This document shows positions 26,749 to 36,298 of a DNA stretch of 64,000 nt, in pieces. The stretch is from Clostridium sp. (GTDB lineage Bacteria > Bacillota > Clostridia > Lachnospirales > Lachnospiraceae). Both the position numbers and the translations under genes were made by a program. The first letter of the stretch is position 1; the number at the start of each line of letters is the position of its first letter. The notes below the pieces were generated by a model. The model worked only from the letters and a program-made list of their open reading frames with translations, was not told the DNA's origin and did not search any database. The stretch covers positions 25,955 to 89,954 of the forward strand of contig JAMOZY010000007.1 of NCBI GenBank assembly GCA_023667695.1, written 5' to 3'.

Positions 26749-27543
26749 TTAGTTATTGGACTTCTTAAACAGCTTTGACAGCTTTTTAAAGAAACCATCA
26801 TTGGATAAATCCAGATAAGGTATCTCCTCGCCCATAATCCGCTTACAGATATTAATGTAAGCCTGTCCCGGCAGGGAATTGTCCCCAACTAAAGGTTCAC
26901 CTTGGTTTGTAGAAACCACGATATTCTCATCATCCGGTACTGCGCCGATTAAATCAATGGCAAGAATCTCTACGACATCCTCAATGGACATCATATCCCC
27001 GCGCTTAACCATGTCCATACGGATACGGTTGACGATGAGATTAATCTTTTTAATCTCATTTGCTTCCAGCAACCCGATGATACGGTCCGCATCACGAATT
27101 GCCGATACCTCCGGCGTTGTCACAACAAGGGCCCGGTCAGCAGCCGCAATGGCATTCTTAAAGCCCTGTTCAATTCCGGCCGGACAATCCAGAAGTATGT
27201 AATCAAATTCCGTCCGTAATTCATCGACCAGCTTCTTCATCTGCTCCGGTGATACCGAGGTTTTATCCCTGGTCTGCGCAGATGGGAGCAGAAACAGATT
27301 CGGATACCGCTTATCCTTAATCAACGCCTGCTTATAGCGGCAGTTGCCTTCTACTACATCCACCAGATTATATACGATACGGTTTTCCAGTCCCATGACC
27401 ACATCTAGGTTCCGCAATCCGATATCCGTATCAATCAATACTACCTTCTTGTCTAACTTTGCAAGACCCGTACCTACATTTGCCGTTGTAGTGGTCTTAC
27501 CTACCCCGCCTTTTCCTGATGTAATAACGATTACTTCACTCAC
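26749..27543 (-). CDS. minD: MinD, septum-site-determining ATPase
   Basis: A 264-residue deviant Walker A ATPase (GKGGVGKTTTT). It has the A' motif DTDIGLRNLDVVMG and DCPAGIEQG, and a C-terminal amphipathic helix (FFKKLSKLFKK) for ATP-dependent membrane binding. It recruits MinC to the membrane to block FtsZ at the poles. The GTG at 27543 has GGAGGA eight bases upstream and begins at the usual MinD start SEVIVITSGKGG. Confidence 0.94.
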   Translation of the reverse strand: MSEVIVITSGKGGVGKTTTTANVGTGLAKLDKKVVLIDTDIGLRNLDVVMGLENRIVYNLVDVVEGNCRYKQALIKDKRYPNLFLLPSAQTRDKTSVSPEQMKKLVDELRTEFDYILLDCPAGIEQGFKNAIAAADRALVVTTPEVSAIRDADRIIGLLEANEIKKINLIVNRIRMDMVKRGDMMSIEDVVEILAIDLIGAVPDDENIVVSTNQGEPLVGDNSLPGQAYINICKRIMGEEIPYLDLSNDGFFKKLSKLFKKSNN

Positions 27544-27574
27544 TCTTTCATTCCTCCACTCATGTATGTTTGCA

Positions 27575-28291
27575 TTATATATTAATATCATTCAGAACCG
27601 ATTTACTGACTGGTTCAATATAGATATTATCCTCTTCCACAAAAGCAATCTGCGCCTCCGGATTCTTATTTCCCAGCCGTTTCTTCGGCTTATCCGGCGC
27701 ACGTCCGATGATATCGCTGATTTGTATCTGCATCGGGGTCATGGACAGTGCCAGTACAAAGGCATTCCGGTTGCCGGAGGCTCCGGCAATGGCCGTCCCC
27801 TTCAGACTGCCAAGAATAATGATATTCCCGTTGGATAATACGGTCGCACCTGGGTTCACATCTCCAATCATGACCAGACTGCCGGAGGCCTCCAGCGTCT
27901 GTCCGGAACGTAAGGTACCCTTATAGAATAACCCATCGCCCTTTTCCGGATAAATATAACGGGTTTCCGCCTCTGCCATGGGTCCGGATTCCTTCTGGTT
28001 TCCTTCAATAATCCGTTGGAACTGCTCTTCCGTATCCTTTCGATTATCAATCACATACGGAATCCGAAGGGTGGTTCTCTTTTTTATCAAATCCAGAATC
28101 CGGTCGATTTCCTCGGAATCCAATTCCCTTCCCTCAAAGGTAATGGCACTTTGGGTATTGCTATTGAAGTATTTGCTGGAATCGTCAAACCGAACGCCAA
28201 TCTCAATTAATAAATCCTCAAAGGGAATCTCCGGGTCTAACACCAGGACAATTCCATATCGATTCCCCTTAATTAATACATGTTCCTTCAT
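27575..28291 (-). CDS. minC: MinC, FtsZ inhibitor
   Basis: A 238-residue MinC with an N-terminal FtsZ-inhibitory domain (1-100) and a C-terminal beta-helix dimerisation and MinD-binding domain (GTLRSGQTLEASGSLVMIGDVNPGATV, GSLKGTAIAG). It is the first of minC-minD-minE-rodA-mgsA. GAGGTGAG precedes the ATG. Confidence 0.94.
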   Translation of the reverse strand: MKEHVLIKGNRYGIVLVLDPEIPFEDLLIEIGVRFDDSSKYFNSNTQSAITFEGRELDSEEIDRILDLIKKRTTLRIPYVIDNRKDTEEQFQRIIEGNQKESGPMAEAETRYIYPEKGDGLFYKGTLRSGQTLEASGSLVMIGDVNPGATVLSNGNIIILGSLKGTAIAGASGNRNAFVLALSMTPMQIQISDIIGRAPDKPKKRLGNKNPEAQIAFVEEDNIYIEPVSKSVLNDINI

Positions 28292-28344
28292 GAACTCACC
28301 TCATTCAAGTACATTCTCCAGTTTTTTCCAAAATACACATAACT

Positions 28345-28374
28345 ACTATATACCAAATCCATCCCCATTGGCAA
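28345..28374 (-). promoter_or_regulatory. Possible promoter of minC
   Basis: On the minus strand TTGCCA (28374-28369) and TATAGT (28350-28345) are 18 bases apart, in the only sizeable gap between PBP2 and minC. Spacing is slightly long, so moderate support only. Confidence 0.4.
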
Positions 28375-28378
28375 GTAT

Positions 28379-31243
28379 TTAATCCGTATGCACACTGCTT
28401 CCGGATACCTGGGAGTTCTCCAGCAGCTCCGGCTGATAATAGTACGCATAGACAAAGCTGGCAAGCTCCTCTGCATTTCCGGAGGAATATCCGTATGGGA
28501 TAACGGTGGTGACAGTGATTTCCGGATTATTATACGGGGCAAATGACACGAACAGACCATGACTTCCCCGGGTCAGGTCCTCCTGTGCCGTACCGGTCTT
28601 ACCGGCCACTGCCACATCCATTTGGTTCAACAGACTACTGGCAGAGGTATTATCCGTAATGACCTGGCGCATGCCCTGATGGATGGAATTCCATAAAGCA
28701 CTGGAAATCTCCGGATGTGCAGTAACATTTGGCTCAGCCTGATAGACGCTTTCTCCTTCAAAGTTCCGGATGTCATTGACAATGGACAAATCGTAACACT
28801 CTCCTCTGGTCGCTACGGTATTCACATAACGGGCAAGCTGAATCGGCGTATAGCTGTTGGTACCCTGTCCAATGGCGGAACGCGGGGCATCCTCCTTGGA
28901 TACACTGGGTTCTGCTTCCGGAAGCTCGATGCCGGATTTCCGGTCCAGTCCGAATACCCCTGCATATTTGGCAAGCTGGTCCAGTCCCTGCTGCTCCCGG
29001 TAAACGCCTGCACTGTCCAGCCCCAGCCGGTATCCTACATCATAGTAAAAATAATTACAGGATACCTCCAAGGCCTCTATGATACCAATGGTTCCATGAG
29101 TACCCGGATAAATCCAACAGTGGGGATTCTTCGGAACCAGGTCAAATTCACCCTTGGTTTCAATGGTTTCATTTAACCCCAATACACCTTCCTGTACGCC
29201 TGCGACTGTGCTGAGCATCTTATAAGTAGACCCCGGCGCCGTTCTCTGCTGGGTGGCACGGTTGAACATGGGACTGGTTATATCCGAATCCAACTGCATA
29301 TAGTATTCCGCCTCAATGGTATTGGTCAGCCGGTTGTTATCGTAGCTTGGATAGCTGACCAGAGCCAGTACCTTTCCGGTATTCACATCCGTAACTACCA
29401 CTGAGCCGGAGCAGGGGTCTAAGGCAAGCTGCGCCGGTGTCAGTTCAATCTTCTGAATCTTACGGTACATAAAGGTATACGCACTAATCTGACCGGACTG
29501 CAGCAGACTATAGTCCTCATCCTCCGTACTCAGCTTTCCCTGGTCATAAAGCATCAGGCACACCTGTCTCCCGCTTACTACTCCGGATTCTATCATATAT
29601 TGAATGATTAATTTGTCGAATTCATTGTCTTGCTGTAATTCCGTGATAATATTCTCCACTAATGCGCTATAAATCTCTTCGGAATCATAATAATCACTAT
29701 TCAGCTCGAAATTTGAAATATTAATGGCATTCTGATTGATGGCATACCGCAGATATTCTCCCAGGCTGATGGTCTGGTTCTGGTTAAAGGCAAGAAACTT
29801 TTCATCATTATCCGGTATAACCGTAACATCCAGAATTTCCTGATTCATCAGCATCCGGTAGATATAATTCATATAATCCTGATCTTCCTCCGATAAATCC
29901 TTGATTGCAGCATTGGAATTCAACAAATTTTGTTCTACAGAGCTTAATACAGAGGTCTGCCTGCCTTCAAAGGTACTTAAAAAACTGCGTTCATTGTCGC
30001 TTGCCTGTTCGGAACGGATATGTTCCATTGTTAACGTATTATTCCGGAACAGGGCAAAATATGCATCGTTAATGGGAATCAGTATATTTTTCTCCGTTCC
30101 CCTGGTGTTTCCTTCATCCAAATGTGCCAGAAGAATACCGGCCAACTCCCGTTCCAGGGCGTCATAACAATACTTTTGCAAATCACTGTCAATGGACAGG
30201 TAGACATCATTTCCGGCAACGGCATCGCTGCTGTCTATCACCTCCAGTACCCGTCCCATATTGTCTACAAATAAATGCTGATTTCCACCTTTTCCCCGCA
30301 ATTCAGCTTCCAGTACATTTTCAATTCCCATTTTCCCTACCACATCCGCAGAGGTATACTGGCTGTCCTCCGGCAGACTGTTGTTGTATTCCGCCATCTC
30401 ATCCGAGGAAATGCTGCCAATGTAACCGATGATATTGGCAAAATACTTCGAATCATTATAGATTCGTGTGGAATCCACCTGTACATCCATGCCGGGCAAA
30501 TCGTACTTATTCTCCGTAATCTGCGCCACACTGGCCTCTGAAACATTCAGGGCAATCTTCACGGTCACATACTGCTGGAACCGGTTCAGCCAAAGAGAAT
30601 ACCGGACCGCCATAATCTTTAAGGCATCCGCCTTGGAATAGCTGTCAGCAATATTAAAATTCCGGTTCCGCCTTGCATTGTGATTATTCCGCAGATATTG
30701 GAAGATTTCTTCTGCACTGGCATTGGCATGCTCCTTTAAATCGGATTCCCGGCTTACGGCATACACTTCCATACGGAACCGGGTCAGTGCATTTCCGGAT
30801 ACCGTAAACTGACAGGTTCCGGAAGCATCTAATTCTATGGGAAAGCTGTCATACAAAACGGCATCCCCATTTCCCTCCAGAATCTGAATGGTATCGTAAA
30901 CCAGCTTATTCTTCAGCTCATCCTCAGTCATATCCAGCTCTTCCGCCCGGGTACTAAGCTGTGGACTGTTGCCAAAGATAACGGAATAAGAAATCTCATT
31001 ATAGGCCAGTTCTTTTCCGTTGCAGTCATAGATAATCCCTCTGGATGCCGGCACGGTCACCGTCCGTTCCTGCTTATAGGTAAAATTATACAGATATTCC
31101 TGACCGTCTACAATCTGCAGCACAAACAGCCGTTGTATCAGAATGCCAAACAGCACCAGAAATACCACCGTTAAGGGAAATAAACGATGGCTGGTGTATT
31201 CCTTTAAGAAGTCTTTAATTGCCCCAAACAGCTCCTTCAGCAT
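28379..31243 (-). CDS. mrdA: Penicillin-binding protein 2 (elongation transpeptidase)
   Basis: A 954-residue class B penicillin-binding protein, partner of RodA, cross-linking peptidoglycan in the elongation complex. One N-terminal membrane span (about 20-40), a pedestal/dimerisation domain, and a transpeptidase domain with S672xxK (PGSTYK), SCN (728-730) and KTG (882-884). It is 250-300 residues longer than typical PBP2. The excess lies mostly between the dimerisation domain and the transpeptidase (about 370-570), rich in Asn, Gln, Asp and Glu. Its start overlaps the mreD end. Confidence 0.88.
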   Translation of the reverse strand: MLKELFGAIKDFLKEYTSHRLFPLTVVFLVLFGILIQRLFVLQIVDGQEYLYNFTYKQERTVTVPASRGIIYDCNGKELAYNEISYSVIFGNSPQLSTRAEELDMTEDELKNKLVYDTIQILEGNGDAVLYDSFPIELDASGTCQFTVSGNALTRFRMEVYAVSRESDLKEHANASAEEIFQYLRNNHNARRNRNFNIADSYSKADALKIMAVRYSLWLNRFQQYVTVKIALNVSEASVAQITENKYDLPGMDVQVDSTRIYNDSKYFANIIGYIGSISSDEMAEYNNSLPEDSQYTSADVVGKMGIENVLEAELRGKGGNQHLFVDNMGRVLEVIDSSDAVAGNDVYLSIDSDLQKYCYDALERELAGILLAHLDEGNTRGTEKNILIPINDAYFALFRNNTLTMEHIRSEQASDNERSFLSTFEGRQTSVLSSVEQNLLNSNAAIKDLSEEDQDYMNYIYRMLMNQEILDVTVIPDNDEKFLAFNQNQTISLGEYLRYAINQNAINISNFELNSDYYDSEEIYSALVENIITELQQDNEFDKLIIQYMIESGVVSGRQVCLMLYDQGKLSTEDEDYSLLQSGQISAYTFMYRKIQKIELTPAQLALDPCSGSVVVTDVNTGKVLALVSYPSYDNNRLTNTIEAEYYMQLDSDITSPMFNRATQQRTAPGSTYKMLSTVAGVQEGVLGLNETIETKGEFDLVPKNPHCWIYPGTHGTIGIIEALEVSCNYFYYDVGYRLGLDSAGVYREQQGLDQLAKYAGVFGLDRKSGIELPEAEPSVSKEDAPRSAIGQGTNSYTPIQLARYVNTVATRGECYDLSIVNDIRNFEGESVYQAEPNVTAHPEISSALWNSIHQGMRQVITDNTSASSLLNQMDVAVAGKTGTAQEDLTRGSHGLFVSFAPYNNPEITVTTVIPYGYSSGNAEELASFVYAYYYQPELLENSQVSGSSVHTD

Positions 31244-31752
31244 CAGCTCTCACTCCCTTCTTCCTTCCGCTTCAGCCAGCGGTTGATTCGTACCAGCGGT
31301 TTATAAATGAACAGCGTCATAATCATGGTATAGACCATTTCCGGCAGAATCACATGAATCAGATAGAAACCGATATCCAGCCGGTTTCGCAGTAAATAGG
31401 CAAATATATAAACGATGATATTGTATATCAGGTCATTGGCTCCCGCCATCAGCATCGGAAGTAAAATATCTTCCATATAATATACCCGATGGAAAAAGCC
31501 GTTTATATATCCCAGATACATATAAAGCAATGCATAGGGACCAATCATGGAGCCGTAAAACAGGTCCAGAAGCAGACCGGAAAAGAATCCAACCAGCATG
31601 CCCTCCTTGCGTCCCCGCATCATTCCAAAGGCCATGGTAGGAATCAAAAGAAGATTTGGCACGATTCCAGCCAAATCCAGATAACGGAATAATGAAGTCT
31701 GTAACAAAAAACAGATTAATATAATCAATAACTGTATAATAAATCTACGCAT
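31243..31752 (-). CDS. mreD: MreD, rod-shape membrane protein
   Basis: A roughly 169-residue protein with five or six membrane spans, part of the MreBCD-RodA-PBP2 elongation complex. GMLVGFFSGLLLDLFYGSMIGPYALLYMYLGY is typical of MreD, given here in pieces: GFFSGLLLDL and GPYALLYMYLG. I choose the ATG at 31752, just after the mreC stop, over 31776, which overlaps mreC without a spaced ribosome site. No mreB is in the window. Confidence 0.88.
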   Translation of the reverse strand: MRRFIIQLLIILICFLLQTSLFRYLDLAGIVPNLLLIPTMAFGMMRGRKEGMLVGFFSGLLLDLFYGSMIGPYALLYMYLGYINGFFHRVYYMEDILLPMLMAGANDLIYNIIVYIFAYLLRNRLDIGFYLIHVILPEMVYTMIMTLFIYKPLVRINRWLKRKEEGSES

Positions 31753-31756
31753 ATAC

Positions 31757-32614
31757 TCACTCTTCTTCGTATACATCCTGCTTTAGCTCCAGCACCACCA
31801 AAACAGTTTGAATGTTGTCAAATTCCACAGCCGGAATTAAATCTGCCGACATGGTCAGGTTGTTGGTGTCCAGCTCCAGATTGGTCACATACCCAATGGT
31901 TATGCCAGGCAGGAAATTATCGCTGATACTGGAGGTAATCAGTTCGTCTCCCTCCGAAATCTCTGCATCCTTATCAATATACTCCACCCGGATATAGCCT
32001 TCATCCATATATTTTTCATCCCCGATTACACTGCACAGGGTAGAATCCGTAATTAACATGGCACTGATACTGCTGTTATCATCAATAATGGAACGAACCT
32101 TTGCATAATTAGGACCGACCTCTGTCACAATTCCAACCAGACCGTTTCCAGCCATGACATTACAGCCTACCCGGATTCCGGCATTACTTCCCTTATCAAT
32201 GATAAAGGTATCAAACCAGTTGCCGGCGTCCTTGGAAATCACATTAGCGGCAATCTTTTCATAATCCGGATACCGGGAATCCAAATCATACAATTCCCGC
32301 AGGTCATTTAATTCGTTGGCATCGGACATATTGATGCGGTTTTCCGTCCGATAGGTCTCCAGCTGGCTGCGCAGTTCTTCATTTTCCGCCTGAAGATTCT
32401 GAATATCCGCCAGCATATCCAGCTTTTCACCCACCCATTCACCGACAACATTGATTCCTCTCTGCATGGGGGTAATGGTAACTCCCGTCACATAACGAAG
32501 GGGGGAGAATGCTTCTTCAAATGCATAGGATACCCCGATAAAAATCAGACAAAGAATGGTCAAAACCAATAATATATACTTCGGCGGTATGGTATTTTTA
32601 TTGTTAAAGTTCAT
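31757..32614 (-). CDS. mreC: MreC, rod-shape determining protein
   Basis: A roughly 285-residue bitopic protein with an N-terminal membrane span (about 8-30), a coiled coil (about 60-100, MLADIQNLQAENEELRSQL) and the extracytoplasmic double beta-barrel. It activates PBP2/RodA. The reading frame is open to 32644 through a TTG, but the ATG at 32614 (MNFNNKNT) is the normal start. It follows radC. Confidence 0.9.
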   Translation of the reverse strand: MNFNNKNTIPPKYILLVLTILCLIFIGVSYAFEEAFSPLRYVTGVTITPMQRGINVVGEWVGEKLDMLADIQNLQAENEELRSQLETYRTENRINMSDANELNDLRELYDLDSRYPDYEKIAANVISKDAGNWFDTFIIDKGSNAGIRVGCNVMAGNGLVGIVTEVGPNYAKVRSIIDDNSSISAMLITDSTLCSVIGDEKYMDEGYIRVEYIDKDAEISEGDELITSSISDNFLPGITIGYVTNLELDTNNLTMSADLIPAVEFDNIQTVLVVLELKQDVYEEE

Positions 32615-32644
32615 AGGACTACTTCTTTCTATATTCGTTCCCAA

Positions 32645-33334
32645 TCATAGCTGACGGGCTTCCGCAAAGCTATAATAGGTCTGGTTTCCAATAATAATAT
32701 GATCCAGCAGCGGAATCTGCATTAAGGCTCCGGCTTCCCGCATCTGACTGGTAATCTTGCAATCCTCCAGACTTGGCGCGGCATTGCCGGAAGGATGATT
32801 GTGAATCAGAACCAGATTTACGGCACTGCATTTCAAAGCCTCCAGGAAAATCTCTCTGGGCGAAATCAGAGATGCATTGACGGTTCCCATGGTTATCATC
32901 TGCTTTTTTAAAAGCATGCATTTCTGGTCCAGATAAACGGCAAATACACATTCCTGGGTCTTAAACCGCAGTTCTTCCATAAAATACTCTGCGATATAGA
33001 CCGGTTTCCCCAGAATGACCTGCTGCTCCGGTACGGTTCTCGCAATCCGCTTCGCCAGTTCGGCAATGGACTGCAGTTGAATGGCTTTTACCCTGCCGAT
33101 TCCCGGAAGTTCCATAAGTTGTTCCCGGCTTAAATAGCAAAGCCCGGTCAGGTTCTTATGGATTTCATCCTTTGCCAGCACCTGTCTTGCCAGCTGCAGG
33201 GAATTCATTTCCCGACTGCCATTCCGTAAAATGACTGCCAGTAATTCTGCATCACTAAGCGCCTCCGGTCCCAGCTGTTCACAGCGTTCGTAAGGCCGCT
33301 CTGACAGCGGGAGGTCTTTCATACATTCTTTCAT
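32645..33334 (-). CDS. radC: RadC/JAB-domain protein
   Basis: A 229-residue RadC. The N-terminal helix-hairpin-helix region (LMELPGIGRVKAIQL) is followed by a JAB metalloprotease-like domain with the full zinc motif HNHPSG...D (LDHIIIG). The cellular role of RadC is unsettled in spite of its name. It is intact, which matters because Tn554 uses radC as its insertion site. radC-mreC-mreD is a common Firmicutes order. AAAGGA precedes the start. Confidence 0.92.
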   Translation of the reverse strand: MKECMKDLPLSERPYERCEQLGPEALSDAELLAVILRNGSREMNSLQLARQVLAKDEIHKNLTGLCYLSREQLMELPGIGRVKAIQLQSIAELAKRIARTVPEQQVILGKPVYIAEYFMEELRFKTQECVFAVYLDQKCMLLKKQMITMGTVNASLISPREIFLEALKCSAVNLVLIHNHPSGNAAPSLEDCKITSQMREAGALMQIPLLDHIIIGNQTYYSFAEARQL

Positions 33335-33380
33335 ATTGTCCTTTCTGCGCTCACAGAAAATGACTCCTGTTGCCAGCCGC

Positions 33381-33644
33381 CTACAGCAGCCGGTATATCA
33401 CTACACCAATGATTACGCCAATAATGCCCCCAATGGTAATCTTGATGGTCAGTCCAAAGGTAAGAACAACGATTCCAAGGTCCAGAACGACCGGATTGGA
33501 CAGACCAAAGGACTGTCCGAAATTCAACCAGCTTAAAAAAGCGATATCCTTTGTCAGCCATCCGATAAAGCCGCCAATCACAATGCCGGCCAGTATCATT
33601 AAGAACAATGCCCAATTATTTTTACCTAGATTTCCGCCTGCCAT
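33381..33644 (-). CDS. DUF4321-type small membrane protein
   Basis: An 87-residue protein with two or three membrane spans (ALFLMILAGIVIGGFIGW; VLTFGLTIKITIGGIIGVIIGVVIY). The composition and position before radC match the DUF4321 family of Clostridia, unknown function. AGGGAGG precedes the ATG at 33644; the frame upstream is not needed. Confidence 0.75.
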   Translation of the reverse strand: MAGGNLGKNNWALFLMILAGIVIGGFIGWLTKDIAFLSWLNFGQSFGLSNPVVLDLGIVVLTFGLTIKITIGGIIGVIIGVVIYRLL

Positions 33645-33682
33645 GAATCCGCCTCCCTTTATCTTCCTCTGGTTTTTCTTTC

Positions 33683-33785
33683 TCCTCAAGTTATATGCCT
33701 ATGGCATATCCTGCTCTGCCTTTACATTTCTACAATCTAACTCAAGGACTCCTCCCACCTGCGGTGGGTCCCTCCTCAAGTTAAT
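33683..33785. repeat. Dispersed copy of the 90-bp structured repeat
   Basis: One full unit plus the tail of a preceding one, near-identical to the repeats at 1-180. The hairpin is at 33739-33782: outer stem AACTTGAGGA / TCCTTGAGTT on the minus strand, inner stem CCCACC-GCA-GGTGGG. It sits in the spacer between the aluminium-resistance gene and the DUF4321 gene. Confidence 0.85.
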
Positions 33786-33805
33786 TCACATTAATCCTTA
33801 TAATA

Positions 33806-35092
33806 TCATATTTTGAAGCCCTTATCAACCATTCGCTGTAGGGATAGGATAATTCCGAATTTTGCATGGGGATAGGTTAAGCCCCCCTGAAAATAGGCTG
33901 CATAAGGCGGTTTCATCGGTCCGTCTGCGGAAAGCTCGATGGATGCACCGGATACAAAGGCTCCGGCAGCCATAATAACATCGCTGTCATAGCCCGGCAT
34001 GGCCCATGGGGTCGGTGTTACATAGCTGTCAATGGGTGCTGCCGCCTGGATTCCTTCACAAAAGGCAACCAGTAATTCCGGCGTTCCAAATTCAATGGCC
34101 TGAATGATATCAAACCGCTCTTCTGTTCCGTTTGGAATGGTACGATACCCCAGCTTTTCGTAGACATTTGCCGCAAGAATCGCCCCCTTTAGTGCTGCAG
34201 CAGTAACGGTAGGCGCGAAAAACAGTCCCTGCACAAAAGAAGCCGTCACCCCTAAGCTGGCGCCCAGCTCCTTTCCCAGTCCCGGTGCCGTCAGGCGGTA
34301 AGCCGACCGCTCCACACATTCCTTCCTGCCTACAATGTAACCGCCAATGGGTGCCAGACCTCCACCCGGATTCTTAATCAGGGAACCAACGGCCAGGTCT
34401 GCACCTGCATCCGTAGGCTCTGCTTCCTCTACAAACTCTCCATAGCAGTTATCTACCATGCAGATAATATCCGGTCGAATTCCTTTTATAAATGTGATTA
34501 ATTCTCCAATCTGTGCTACCGACAGTGTAGGACGGGTGGCATAGCCCTTGGAACGCTGAATCTCTACCAGTCTGGTCTTTTCATGGATTCCATTCCGGAT
34601 TCCCTCCCAGTCAAAGGAACCATCCGGAAGCAAATCCACCTGGCGGTAAGTAATTCCGTATTCCGCCAGAGAACCGGTAGAAGGACGGATGCCAATGATT
34701 TCATCCAGCGTATCATAGGGCTTCCCTACTGGTGACAATATCTCATCTCCCGGCCGTAGATTACCGGCAAGGGCAATATGCAGGGCATGGGTGCCACAGG
34801 TAATCTGTGACCGGACCAGAGCATCTTCAGCATGAAAGACATCTGCATAAACCTGCTCCAAGGCATCCCGCCCGATATCATTATAGCCATAACCAGTAGA
34901 AGGATATAAATGTGCCTCACTCAGCTTATTCTTCTGCATGGCATGCAGTACCTTTAGCTGGTTATACTCCGCTCTCCGGTCAATCGCCTGAAACCGTTCC
35001 TGCAGCCCTTCCTCAATCTGGAGACAATATTCCAGCACTCCTTTGTCAATTCCCATGCCTTCATACATGGTATATATATCCTTATTCTTCAT
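33806..35092 (-). CDS. Aluminium-resistance / methionine gamma-lyase-like PLP protein
   Basis: A 428-residue fold-type I pyridoxal phosphate enzyme of the Alum_res (YnbB) family. The PLP lysine is in GSLIKNPGGGLAP; MVDNCYGEF holds the cofactor-binding aspartate. It is annotated in databases as methionine gamma-lyase-like, but substrate and reaction are unknown. It follows miaA, a conserved Firmicutes neighbourhood. AGAAAGGA precedes the ATG. Confidence 0.85.
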   Translation of the reverse strand: MKNKDIYTMYEGMGIDKGVLEYCLQIEEGLQERFQAIDRRAEYNQLKVLHAMQKNKLSEAHLYPSTGYGYNDIGRDALEQVYADVFHAEDALVRSQITCGTHALHIALAGNLRPGDEILSPVGKPYDTLDEIIGIRPSTGSLAEYGITYRQVDLLPDGSFDWEGIRNGIHEKTRLVEIQRSKGYATRPTLSVAQIGELITFIKGIRPDIICMVDNCYGEFVEEAEPTDAGADLAVGSLIKNPGGGLAPIGGYIVGRKECVERSAYRLTAPGLGKELGASLGVTASFVQGLFFAPTVTAAALKGAILAANVYEKLGYRTIPNGTEERFDIIQAIEFGTPELLVAFCEGIQAAAPIDSYVTPTPWAMPGYDSDVIMAAGAFVSGASIELSADGPMKPPYAAYFQGGLTYPHAKFGIILSLQRMVDKGFKI

Positions 35093-35296
35093 TTTATCCT
35101 TTCTCTGTTTCCATCATACATTTTACTACAGATAATGAATGATTCAATTTCATAATTATGGGGGTTCCAATATGGAAGAAACCTTCCATTCATCATCCAC
35201 CCGGTACATCAAATTTTCCAGTCATACTGCCACTACCCCTTCCTGCCTTCCCATTTTAGCACAGAAAAAGAATGGAAAACCGTTTTCCCCAAAGCG

Positions 35297-36298
35297 TCAT
35301 ATATTTGTAAGAATTCTATCCTGAATATAATCCAGCATCTGATAAAGCAGTGCTTCCTCGTCCGGAAATTCCCTCCGGTCCAGCCAGATTACATCCCGCT
35401 CCCGCCGGAACCAGGTCAGCTGCCGCTTGGCAAAATGTCTGGTATCCCGCTTCAGCACGTAAACAGCCTCCTCCAAGGTACAGTTTCCTTCCAGATAGTT
35501 AAGGATTTCCTTATAGCCTAAGCCCTGCATGGATACCATATTTCTTGTACAGCCGGAGGCCTTCAGACGCCGGACCTCTTCTACCAACCCCTGTTCTATC
35601 ATAGAATCAATCCGTTTGTCAATGCGTTCATATAACCGGTTCCGGTCATCCGTGAGAACAAAATAAAGAAAATTATAGGGAGATTCCTTTTGCCGCTGTT
35701 CTTCATTATGTGCAGATATACAGGTGCCGGTCTGGTGATAGAACTCTAAGGCACGAATAACCCGCTTCACATTATTCGCATGAATAGCATCTGCGGAAGC
35801 CGGGTCTACCTGCCGCAATTGTTCATGGAGATACTCTGCCCCATGCTCATTGGCAAGCTCTTGTAATTTCTGACGATAGGAATCTTCTTTTACAGCTTCG
35901 ATTCCTTCTATCGGTGCTGTCCCATTCCATTTTTGTCCATACTCTTCCTGTTCAAATTCTATGTCATAAAGAAGCGCCTGTATATAGAATCCGGTGCCGC
36001 CGACTAGGATGGGAATACTCCCCGATGCATAGACCTGCTCTAAGGCTGCCTTTGCCATTTCCTGAAAGCGTACCACATGAAAGTCCTCCTCCGGCTCCAG
36101 AACATCAATGAGGTAATGGGGAATCCCCTCCATCTCTTCCGGCCTGATTTTTGCAGTTCCGATATCCATATGCCGGTATACCTGCATGGAATCTGCGGAA
36201 ATCATCTGTCCATGAATCCGCTTTGCCAGTTCAATGGACAGGGCGGTTTTTCCTACGGCAGTCGGACCGGTTAAAATAATCAATGGTCTTTGCTTCAT
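35297..36298 (-). CDS. miaA: tRNA dimethylallyltransferase MiaA
   Basis: A 333-residue enzyme that adds the isopentenyl group to A37 of tRNAs reading UNN codons. P-loop GPTAVGKTALS, then SADSMQVYRHMDIGTAK and VGGTGFYIQALLY. Its product is the substrate of MiaB, also encoded in this window. It overlaps the response regulator end by four bases (ATGA). AGGAAGGTG precedes the start. Confidence 0.95.
   Translation of the reverse strand: MKQRPLIILTGPTAVGKTALSIELAKRIHGQMISADSMQVYRHMDIGTAKIRPEEMEGIPHYLIDVLEPEEDFHVVRFQEMAKAALEQVYASGSIPILVGGTGFYIQALLYDIEFEQEEYGQKWNGTAPIEGIEAVKEDSYRQKLQELANEHGAEYLHEQLRQVDPASADAIHANNVKRVIRALEFYHQTGTCISAHNEEQRQKESPYNFLYFVLTDDRNRLYERIDKRIDSMIEQGLVEEVRRLKASGCTRNMVSMQGLGYKEILNYLEGNCTLEEAVYVLKRDTRHFAKRQLTWFRRERDVIWLDRREFPDEEALLYQMLDYIQDRILTNI

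Noticed and set aside
32645-33334. Tn554-type insertion into radC
   Set aside because: radC is intact, with all motifs, and lies far from the recombinase operon.
35139-35324. 61-codon plus-strand frame between miaA and the aluminium-resistance gene
   Set aside because: Overlaps the miaA end and lacks support beyond being open.
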